This document shows, one piece after another, positions 54,900 through 64,000 of a stretch of 64,000 nucleotides of DNA. A model generated the notes under the pieces. That model made no database searches. It had not been told where the DNA came from and saw nothing but the letters and a program-made list of their open reading frames with translations. The stretch is from Doryteuthis pealeii. Taxonomy: Eukaryota; Mollusca; Cephalopoda; Myopsida; Loliginidae. Positions within the stretch are counted from its first letter, which is position 1; each line of letters opens with the position of its first letter. Position numbers and translations under genes: made by a program. The stretch lies in the NCBI GenBank assembly GCA_023376005.1, contig CM042147.1, positions 121,661,421 to 121,725,420 of the forward strand, read 5' to 3'.

Positions 54900-57800
54900 A
54901 GAGACACTCACTCACTTTTATACCTTTTGTTGTTATTGTCGTTTTTCTTATCTTTACTTTCTTTTCCCCCCTTTTTTCTTTGTTTGCCCGTTTTGCAATT
55001 TCGTTCTTTAATAATATACCTTCAAGAAATAGGATCCTTCGCCCGTGCCCGGCACGATGTCTTTTTTAGTTTTTTTTGTTGTTTTTTTTTTTTTGCATAG
55101 AGCTTCCCACTTTTTTTTTTTTAGTTCGTGCTTTTTTTCTTTCTTTTTTTTTTTAAGAAAATCATTAAATTGTAACACTTTTTGAAAAGTCTATTTATAA
55201 ATTTCTAGTTATTTCCTTGGTTTCACTATTTTTCTTAATAAGTTTTTGTAGATTTATATAACCTTAATAACTTTTAAAGTGCTATTCTACAACGCCCCGT
55301 ATAAAAACACGGATTATTGAGGAAAGCCGTGGAAAATTGTGTATTTCTCTTATTCACCGTTTTCAAATAGATTTTTCTTTTCTTGCTCATTATTCCGGGT
55401 TACTTCCTTTTGATATATATTTTCATTTTTTGAAAATATTTATCTATCACCTAATTTCAAACTCTTTGAATAAAACTCCAATTTTATACCCGGAACATTA
55501 AACCACTCTTTAATTTTTTTTTTTTTTAACTAATATTACAAAACAAATTTCATAAAAAAAAGGCCTAACAACCATAATGATTTTTCTGTTTCTGTCTTTT
55601 TTTTTTTTTTTTTTGTTTTTTTTTTGTTAGCACTAGAGCTTTCTCAAAAGCTTTTAAAAATAATTAAATTACAGTAAAATGAGAAATATTTAATTCTGTT
55701 TATTTTATTAATACAGTTAGCAATAGATTTAAAGTGTAAATAAATACGAAACTGGTGTATTAATTTTTACGCATCGTGTATTAAAAAAAGAAGACTAGTT
55801 TTAATCAGCTGCTCTGTAACAAAATCTTATGTCCAATTTGCTATTTTAATATTGTAATCACTTCCAGCTTGTTCCTCGTGTTTTTATGACTCATTCGAAA
55901 TTATTAAATTTTAATAATTATTCTGAGTAATATTCAAAAATACAAAAACTACTCTATTATTTTAACTATTTTAGTTTATGTTAAAGTTAATATACTAGTT
56001 TTTGTTGTATTTTTATTTTTTAAAATATTTTTTAACTTCCCAAAAATAATGCCTGATCCTTGATTTATTTATTTATTTTTTAAAATATTTTTTCTTTATT
56101 ATTAGTAATGTTTTGTTTGTCTTTTCTTTTTATTTCATTAACATTGAATAGATTTGTAAATGTTATTGTTTTTAGTTTTTATAATATTTAGATTTCCTTT
56201 ATTAAAAAAAAAATGGTGTGCTTAAAAATAAAAGATGAGAAATATTCGTTTAAAAAAAATAAAATCCGATAAATCACGCGGTTTTGATCTATACTTTACT
56301 TTTTGTTATGTATGATCGAAAAATAAACTTATATTTATATTGTAAGTAATGTTATTGAACAATAAACAAAAATGGTACAATAATATCAGCATTTCCAAGT
56401 ACAGTTAATTTTTTTTTTTTTTTTCTTTAGATATGTTGTACTCAAAAGCAACTAATTACAGGCCACTCAATTTTTAATAAGTCAATTTTCGAAAAAAATT
56501 GTTTAATTATTACAATGATGATCTCTGTAGATTTTTAATGTAAAAAAAACAACATATTCTTTAGTTTTAAAATTATCTTACATTCATAGGTTAATTTACT
56601 ATTAAGACGTAGGAATTAAAAATATATCAAACAATGAAAATACTGAGTTGACTTAACGATTTTCTAGAACGTCCAATTGGGTTGTGTAAAATGCTTTTAA
56701 AGAAGTTGAACATATTTTGTTAGAGAGAAAGAAAGCGAAAGATCTACGTTTTATTGTTAAAGGGTTTTATTTATTTATTTATATTTTTTAAATATATTTT
56801 ATTAGATCTTATGTTTTAAAAAGGCAAATCTGCAGTCACGCATGTTATTGATTTGTTTTCTTATTGATCATGTTTATTTTAGAAATACATTTTTTTTTTT
56901 CCTTTTTCGATAAAAATAAACACGTGTGGCTATAGTATAAACCATAATATTTATTTCGATTTTAAAGCAAGATCTTAGAATTAAATTATGCCACGAAAAA
57001 ATTAATCATTAAAAAAAAGAAATAGCACAAATGGCTTTTGTCAAAAAAGGGGGATCAGTGAAATAGGAAATAAGGAATTTGACTTTAGAAAAAAAAGAAT
57101 TAATTGATGTTTTTATTTATTTATTATTATTATTATTATTTACGGTGGGGGTATAGTTGAATTTGTGAGAGATATCTGAATCTCCCTGTTTCAAGTTAGA
57201 ATTCGATTATTTTTAAGTATTGTTATTTATATATTTATTTACCAACAATTTATTTAGTGACCTGGGAGGGTTATTCATATAACGTTTTTTTTTTCTCTCT
57301 CTACTTATGTACGTATGATTTTTAGAATCCACTACACAGGATACTATACCAGGCCTACTTAACTGTCAGCCTGTTGGCTATTTTTTTTCTTTTCTTTTTT
57401 TTTATAATTCTTCCTGACTTAACTGCCAAAAATTGTCACACTCGTTGGAATATTAATGTAGACATTAACGCCTCTCTTTCTCTCGCAGTAGAAGTGTTTC
57501 AATAACTAGTTAAAGTAACAGAACAGTAGAATATTGTATGTATATGGGAAACACATGGTGATTTTATCTAGGCCACTAATGTGTGTGTGTGTGTGTGAGA
57601 CTGGTATTTTGAAAATCTTTTTCTTTTTCCCCCCTCTTGTATGGCCACGATGTCGCGAACAGGACGGCTCTACAGTGGCTGATAGTTTGTTAAAGAATAA
57701 TCTGATAGGATACAAACTGTAATCATCAGAACGTTTCAATCTGTGACAACCGATTTACGTCAAATTAGGGAAGAAGAACTATAAAGAAAAGATTTCTTCA

Positions 57801-58458
57801 ATGGCAAAGTTGATAACGAGAGATAACGTTAGAATTTTCTTTTTTTTAATTTCTTCTTTCATTTGAGAACAAGAAAAGAAAAAAAAAAAGATTTTGTCTT
57901 TGTGGAATTTAAAAGATGATCGTATAACTTTTCTTCTCACACACTTAGATACTCATCATTATTTCACCATAGGGAGTTTTTTTTTCCTATCTTCGCAATC
58001 TTTCTGTTTGTGTGTGTGTGTGTGTGTGTGTATAAGATATAAGGCACCGTTTTGGTAGGTTTCTCTCTTAAAACTTACAAAAAAAATGTAAAAATATTTG
58101 AGATATCAAAAGAAAGAAAGTACCAATCTAGGGCTGAAAGGGAAGGATTTGAAAAAGTTCACTCGTCAATTCGATTGCAATCTCATCCTCATTTTTTTTT
58201 CTCAAATCATTGTAGTTTTTATTATTATTATTTTATTTTATTAGATAATATTTCCAATAAAAATGTTATACCTTGTTAATTTATAGTCATTGCTAACGGG
58301 GGTGGGGGGTACGTAGAACTTTCGGTGTAGCAAGTTACATATTCGTTCAACTTATTTGAGTTTTCAAAGTATTAACCTGTTGTTCGTTGACGTTCAGTTA
58401 ATTTTTAAGGTCAATTCGTTCTCGATCCCATAACTTTAAATAATAATCTATTAAGGAA

Positions 58459-58522
<64 letters not shown>

Positions 58523-59168
58523 AGAAAACTTTGTTTTACCCGGTGTTAACCTAAACCAGATTCTTTTTCTTAAATTTAATGAAAAGTACTTTTAAAAAGA
58601 GATGGTCCCAGGAAGAATGTGATGAAATATGTGCTGACACCAATGGAATATGCTAGTGGTCAATTTTTTTTTAATGTTAAAAAATTTATTTTGAATTAAA
58701 AAAAATAAAAAGAACTTATTTCTAATTCCAATACAAAAAAAATAGTATCTTCATATTTGGATGAATATGTTTAGCAGCAGCAATATGGTTAAACATACCA
58801 CAGGGATGTTTGTTTTCGGAAATAATATTTTACTCCACATTTCCGTTATGTTATATTCATGACTTCTCTTTTAAGGTAAAGTAAATTATCTTGTAAATTT
58901 ATTATAGATTATTTTATTTTTAATGAAAATATTTTTTTAAAAACTGAAACAATTAAAAAAAGTGTTTAATTTTTTTTTTAAGTACGTTTCAGAACTAGGA
59001 CTCCTTTTTAAATTAAGATAGTTTCAAAATTAAATTAAAAGTTTTAAAAAAGAGAGTGGGTCATAGACCCCCCCCCCCACCATCACCTTTTTTTCTTCCA
59101 AATTTAAAGTAGTTTCAAGTTAATTCAAAACTACTCAGTCACTGTAATAACAGGACATTCCACTGACG
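54900..59168. other. Long AT-rich region without recognised genes
   Basis: Many poly-T and poly-A runs, (GT)n at 57580-57598 and 58010-58032, (TA)n at 58463-58519, poly-C at 59070-59080. The least repetitive part of the window in terms of transposons; it could be intronic. Confidence 0.5.
58463..58519. repeat. (TA)n microsatellite
   Basis: About 28 uninterrupted TA units, the longest in the window. Confidence 0.95.
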
Positions 59169-59182
59169 TCGACACGCCTTAA

Positions 59183-59415
59183 CTCTTTGCCTACCAAATT
59201 TCCCCCACAGCTGTACCAAATGTTTTTGGCATTTTTATACCTATATGATGGGATATTTCAAAGTTCACTATCTATTCATCTCAGAAATCATTCTATTCAA
59301 ATAAAATCCTATTATTAGAGTAATCTGCTCAATTATTATGAACTAACCATCAGTTTTTGTACTTTGCTTGGGTGTGGTGGGAGAGCAGCTGTGAGAGGTT
59401 TAAAGTAGAAGAGTT
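59183..59415. mobile_element. Degraded TTAA-type MITE
   Basis: TTAACTCTTTGCCTACC at 59179-59195; the right end GTAGAAGAGTTGAA is a decayed form of GTAGGCAAAGAGTTAA. Interior differs from the 7732 copy. Confidence 0.65.
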
Positions 59416-59768
59416 GAAACCACATTTCTGTTAGGGGCCATCTCTTTTTAAAAGTACTAAAAATGACTAGACTTTTGAATCCAATCATATTTTTCAAGAT
59501 CATTATTCTTCTCTTGTCAAATCAAATGAATATGTCATTTAATCCAAATAGATTTTCAAAAAAATAGAAAATAATCACACATAGCTACAATTTAATGATA
59601 AAAGCACAAAAAAAAAAGCCTGAATGGGCAATTTTCTTGTTTTCAGTACTTTATCCTATGAACACTTGATTAAAAAAAAAAATGACTTTCCTTCCTCCAT
59701 CGGAGGTTTTGTATTATGCTTCTTAGGTATCATGAATTTTTACGAGTACACAAATTGATTGATTGCAG

Positions 59769-59911
59769 CGAGCATGGAGTGTGAAAGACCTACCCACAGT
59801 TCAGATACCCTCTCCTTAGGCTTGAATTTGAACACAAGCCAGATGGTTGAAGGATTAATGCTATCATCAAAAGAGACTCAACACCCATCCCAAGAGACTT
59901 TGTGCAATATG
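59769..59911 (+). CDS. Possible internal or first coding exon, unknown protein
   Basis: Acceptor TTGATTGATTGCAG precedes 59769, donor CAATATG|GTATGA follows 59911, and the 143 bases between are open in the frame of an ATG at 59774. The encoded peptide is Ser/Thr/Leu-rich: MECERPTHSSDTLSLGLNLN, TSQMVEGLMLSSKETQHPSQ, ETLCNM. Base composition is closer to coding DNA than the surroundings. I do not recognise a family. It may be the start of a host gene continuing to the right, but no following exon was identified. Confidence 0.3.
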
Positions 59912-60031
59912 GTATGATAGAAATTCCATATTTTTTTTACTCTTATAAAATATTCTGCCAAAATGGTATTTAGGGGACACCATTTACATTTCTGGGATAC
60001 CTTTGTCAGATATTTTTTATTTATTTTTTAT

Positions 60032-60062
<31 letters not shown>

Positions 60063-60232
60063 GTTAACAAAAAAGTGGAGTGAAAATATGCACTGATGCT
60101 GAATTTACATATCTTTTTTTTTTCTCTTATTTGCTGTCTTTATACTTCCTCTCAGAATTTCTATGAAATGTAACCCAGCTGTTAAACAAAAACAAATCCT
60201 TATAGTCCACAGTGATACTGATAGCTTTTTAA

Positions 60233-60925
60233 TTTAGTGTGTCCTGGGATGCACATATTTGCTTTGAATGACTCCCTGGGGAAATTTAAGGGCCCCAACT
60301 AAAGTTTCTTAATAAATTGTAGAGTTTTTATTTATGATCTGGGAAAACAATTAAAGCCATCTAACATTTACCTTGTAACCTATCTGTGTAATTCATTTCT
60401 AAGAAACTATTAAAATGTATTTACATTTAGCTAGAAATGGTGAGAGAAGAAAAAAGAAAAACACTGGGATGCATGGATATGATTTTACTGCGTCCTTTTA
60501 GATTTGTGTGCGTCAGGGACGTAGGACACGTACCTATCAGCATCTCTGCATATACATGAGAATTTCTATAATATATCTTGGCATCTTATACATGTGTGTT
60601 GGGGATGAGGGTACATTATAGATATTTCTACTGAGACATAAATATTTGCTTTGAATGGGTCTCCGGGAAAATTTATGGGTCCCAACTAAATAGATATGTT
60701 TCTTAATAAATCGTAGAGTTTTTATTTATGATCTGGGGAAACAACTAAAGCTGTCTAACTCCTACCTTGTAATCTATCCTGTATAATTTGTTTCTAAGAA
60801 ACTATTGAAATATATTTACAGTTAGCTTGAAATGGTGAGGGAAGAAAAAGAAAGTCACTGGGATGCATGTACTGCGTCCTTTTAGAATGTTTGTCAGGGA
60901 TGCAGGACGCGTACTTATCGGCATC
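60233..60925. repeat. Tandem duplication, about 300-bp diverged units
   Basis: Unit 1 (60233-60550) and unit 2 (60640-60925) share ATATTTGCTTTGAATG, TCTTAATAAAT(T/C)GTAGAG, TTTATTTATGATCTGGG, TTTCTAAGAAACTATT and CTGCGTCCTTTTAGA. An inverted third copy of the end (GGACGCAGTAAAATCATATC) runs off the window at 63865-64000. Confidence 0.75.
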
Positions 60926-60996
60926 TCTGGTCCTTATTTTTCCAATACAGGTATCATTTTTGGTAAAAAGTATTGTGCTATTTTGGTATGCAGTCT

Positions 60997-61665
60997 ACAT
61001 GCCATCATGATCAACAAAAGTCAAATTTTATTTTAGTATGTGATCTAAATATATCATTTGTTTATCATGGCTTGAATAAAACAGTTACATTTTTATACAT
61101 TTTATTTAAAAACCTTTAAGTTTTTAAATGTATAAAATTATATTTTAAAAATGATTTATTAAAATTATAGAAATAGATAATAAATTATATCATTTATTTG
61201 GTGGTTGGTTTTGAAGGCTATCACAATGCAAGTGTAAAGAAAAATAAGGTAACTATGGTAGTGTTACATCAGTGTTGGTATCATCTTTAGTGCCACTATT
61301 TTTGTTCAATATAACAGCATCTATACGAGTAATTTATTTCAAATTCATAGTCCTTTTTGTATAAATTTTAAGCTAGTTGTTAACATTTATTCTTAATTGT
61401 TCGAAATAAAATCTCTTCGACAGAAGATTTCTGAAACTGTTTCAGAAATCTTCTGTTGAATAGATGTTTATCTCGAAATATTAAGAATAAATTAAAGGTT
61501 AACAAACGACATCATAGTTACCTTATTTTTCTTTACACTTGCATTGTGATATCCTTCAACACCAACCACCAAACCAATGCTTCAAGCACATTATAAAACA
61601 CTTTTATATCATTTATCATTAAAACGAAGCAAATTTAATTAGGGTTTTGTTGATCACATATCAAA
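60997..61665. mobile_element. Large fold-back element
   Basis: Outer arms: ATGATCAACAAAAGTC against the inverted TTTTGTTGATCACATATC. Inner arms: GGTGGTTGGTTTTGAAGGCT against TATCCTTCAACACCAACCAC. The centre holds a 37-base palindrome (61420-61456, arms ACAGAAGATTTCTGAAA). Part of the interior (61263-61385) recurs at 63670-63800. Confidence 0.65.
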
Positions 61666-61685
61666 AGTAGCACCAAAGTTTTGGT

Positions 61686-62140
61686 AAATAAGCCGAACTT
61701 TGAACCATTTACTAAAACTTTTCATTGTGTCCCGATTGTGCATTGGTCACACAAGACTAACGCACTCCTATATACTCAAACAAGAACAACAACCACAGTG
61801 TGAAACATGTCGAACACCTTTGACTGTTAAACACTTATTCATGGAATGCAGGTCTTTTGCTCACATCAGAAACAGTTATTTTAATGCAAACAATAGGAAA
61901 GATCTATTTGAAAATACCAACATGGAGGACGTTCTGTCCTTTTTAAGGGAAATAAAATGATACCATAGAATATAGACATGAACTTAATCAATACCATACA
62001 ACATGATCCCAAATGGTGCTAACACATTGTTAAAACCAATTACTAAAAAAGTATAAATATAAATACACAACATATATTACTTCCTGACATAACTCTGGAC
62101 AGGTTGATATGCTGTTAAAATCAATCAACCAACTAAAATT
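61686..62140 (+). pseudogene. LINE 3' end: C-terminal fragment and tail
   Basis: An open stretch reads VSRLCIGHTRLTHSYILKQE, QQPQCETCRTPLTVKHLFME, CRSFAHIRNSYFN and stops at 61960. IGHTRLTHSY...CxxC...PLTVKHL..EC is the region after the RNase H domain in I/Jockey-type LINEs. The 3' UTR ends with TGACATAACTCTGGACAGG, TTGATATGCTGTTAAAATC and CAATCAACCAAC, a LINE tail related to that of family G. The 5' part of the element is absent. Confidence 0.8.
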
Positions 62141-62277
62141 TTCTCATTCCCTAATGATACTTGCATTGGAAAAATAAAGCCCCCCCCCCTCCAAGTTTGG
62201 CTTTGGGTTACTCTTATTGCACTTACTAACCTGGACTATTAAGAATTATAGGGCTCACTGATATTTTCTAATATACT

Positions 62278-62611
62278 GGGTGTTTTTAAAAAAATGATCA
62301 TTTGAGATATATAGGTTCTTTCAGAAAAATTGATATAATTTTATAATCTAATAACTTAACCAATTCTCATTCAAATGATCTCAAATTTTAACAGCATGTG
62401 TAGAAACAATTTAAAAATATCTATACTTAATGTTTAAATGTTTTTTTTTTTTATCTCCAGTGAATAGCATTTCTATACCGGAAAAGGGGAAAAAACAGTA
62501 AAACAGAAATTTGAGCTGTTTCTACACATGCTGTTAAAATTTAAGATCATTTGAATGAGAATTGGGCTAGTTATTGGATTAAAGAATTATATCAATATTT
62601 CTGAAACACCC

Positions 62612-62612
<1 letters not shown>
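62278..62612. mobile_element. MITE with GGGTGTTT ends, uninterrupted copy
   Basis: GGGTGTTTTTAAAAAAATGA to ATATTTCTGAAACACCC; arms of about 130 bp include TGATATAATTTTATAATC and TCAAATTTTAACAGCATGTG. Serves as the empty-site reference for the insertions at 7732 and 33626. Truncated relatives: 62900-62942 and 63327-63370. Confidence 0.8.
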
Positions 62613-62617
<5 letters not shown>

Positions 62618-62642
<25 letters not shown>

Positions 62643-62660
62643 ATATATATATATATACAT
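62618..62660. repeat. (TATG)n and (TA)n microsatellites
   Basis: Tetranucleotide repeat followed by TA repeats directly beside the MITE; further TA tracts at 62870-62900 and 63352-63374. Confidence 0.9.
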
Positions 62661-62664
62661 ACTG

Positions 62665-62868
62665 GGTGTCCACAAAGTCTGGGTACATGGGGATTAACAC
62701 ATACTTTTAAAACAAAACAATTTTATTTAATTATAATGTTAATAAATAATATTTTCAATATGATTTCCATCATTTTCAATGCATAAATTGATGCACCTTG
62801 CAAAATTCAGGTGAACTCTATTAAATAAGTCTACATTTCAATCTCCATGTACCCAGACTTTGTGGACA

Positions 62869-62870
<2 letters not shown>
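62665..62870 (-). mobile_element. Tc1/mariner-type MITE carrying the last codons of its transposase
   Basis: 206 bp with inverted ends GGTGTCCACAAAGTCTGGGT and ACCCAGACTTTGTGGACACC (about 30 bp). On the minus strand, 62823 to 62740 encodes RVHLNFARCINLCIENDGN and HIENIIY then a stop. R...CI...NG/DG.HIE is the usual C-terminus of Tc1/mariner/IS630 transposases, so the element is an internal deletion derivative. Confidence 0.85.
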
Positions 62871-62902
<32 letters not shown>

Positions 62903-62944
62903 TGTTTCAGAAATATTGATATAATTCTTATATATATATATATG

Positions 62945-63300
62945 TTGTGGACCCCCACACCACCAACTCCATGACCCCCATCACACGCCCACACACAGAG
63001 TACTAACTCATCAATCACCTACGAACTAACCAGAAACCAGGCCCCACAGTCCAGCCTAAAACACGCGGATGCCGCCATAAGATCACTACCACGAGTCACG
63101 GTCAGTCGAAGGGACATAGCAGTCCCGAAAAATTTACCCGGCTAAATAAATGAAACTCAAAACAAACCACAGAGTCTTCAGATATTTATTCCTCAACTAA
63201 CATATTATGCTAACAATATTAGCATAATAAGTACGTTAATGCTTCACACCTAAGCCCAAACCTGGTATAAGTATCACCTACAACGGATACAAATACTAAC
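62945..63300. other. No gene recognised
   Basis: A moderately GC-richer stretch (CCCCACACCACCAACTCC, ATGCCGCCATAAGATCACT) between truncated MITE ends. Possibly another insertion; no ends or domains identified. Confidence 0.4.
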
Positions 63301-63864
63301 ATTTACTTCAAATATATATATATATAGTGTTTCAGAAATATTGATATAATTCTTATATATATATATATATATAGTAGATTATCTAGTTGGAGTAGTTAAA
63401 TTAGTGAATTAACTTTTTAACAAAATAAGAGATTGACATTAAGACTTTTATCATTTTAATAACTCCAGTGTTTCTGAAATTGCAGCTTATTAAAATTCAG
63501 TGCAACTTTCAACTCCATTTAAAGTTTTTTTTTTTTTTCTTTCTTTTTTTATTAAACAAAAAAACATTGACTGTTTGTTATCTCTTATTTTCAACATATT
63601 TCTGACATTCACCAGATAATCATTGCATTGTACTGCATAAAACTATTAACAATGCAATACACCACTATCATAAAAACTTACATCAATGTTGGCATTATTT
63701 TTAGTGCCAGTATTTTTGTTCAATGTAACAGCATCTTGAGTAATTTATTTCAAATTCACAATTCTTTTTTGTATCAATTTTAAGCTAGTTTTAAAACAAA
63801 CTGCTATATCTTCTCAAATCATCAAGTTGCATCTTAGATTGAATAAAATCCTGTAGGTTTGTAG

Positions 63865-64000
63865 ACCCCAGAGATGCTGACAGGTATGCGTCCTGTCTGC
63901 GTTCCTGACGCACAAAAATCTAAAAGGACGCAGTAAAATCATATCCATGTGTCCCATTTTTTTTATTTTTTCTTCCTCACCATTTCAAGCTAACTGAAAA
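63865..64000. repeat. Inverted copy of the 60.2-60.9 kb repeat end
   Basis: CAGAGATGCTGACAGGTATG, CGTTCCTGACGCAC and AAAAGGACGCAGTAAAATC are the reverse complement of the end of the repeat units at 60233-60925. Continues past the window. Confidence 0.75.

Noticed and set aside
57534..57739. Overlapping frames near the (GT)n tract
   Set aside because: Driven by the microsatellite; no conserved residues or convincing splice sites.

Overview
This window looks like non-coding, repeat-dominated nuclear DNA of an animal. It is AT-rich and full of (TA)n, (GT)n, (TATC)n and poly-T tracts. It holds tRNA-derived SINEs, LINE 3' ends, a Penelope-like element, mariner and other DNA transposons, and many hairpin MITEs. 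The LINE tail types, the SINE abundance and the C2H2 zinc-finger remains suggest a lophotrochozoan, probably a mollusc; that is inference from remembered element types and not proven by the sequence. No complete host gene is present.

Layout. (1) 1-8.8 kb and 20.85-33.5 kb are two copies, in the same order and orientation, of one segment: a mariner transposase fragment, SINEs, a Penelope-like GIY-YIG fragment with a hammerhead-like motif, and a nest of MITEs. Copy B carries scattered single-base indels relative to copy A, a 3.4 kb array of a 111-bp satellite, and further insertions. (2) 9.0-15.3 kb holds SINEs, MITEs, a possible Helitron-like element and a LINE-tailed retroposon. (3) 15.4-19.8 kb is a broken array of C2H2 zinc fingers (+ strand) lying between two same-orientation copies of a fold-back repeat. 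(4) 33.5-53.9 kb is accessory DNA: retroposons, fold-back elements, a 631-bp internally deleted mariner, LTRs, LINE C-terminal fragments and tandem arrays. One exon-like fragment resembles acyl-CoA-binding protein (minus strand, about 51 kb). (5) 54-60 kb is the least repetitive part, very AT-rich, with two possible exons and no recognisable gene. (6) 60-64 kb has a tandem duplication, a long fold-back, a LINE RNase-H tail and small MITEs.

The most notable signals are these. The 111-bp satellite is a tandem amplification of the DNA-binding segment of a mariner transposase, with an open 37-codon frame per unit, and it goes from one or two units in copy A to about 30 in copy B. The Penelope-like fragment is followed by a hammerhead-ribozyme-like fold in both copies. 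A second protein-derived tandem array (about 75 bp) comes from a LINE C-terminus. Several insertions have target duplications or empty sites visible inside the window. The dense indels in roughly 10.5-33 kb suggest that part of the assembly is poorly polished, so broken frames there should not be read automatically as biological decay.
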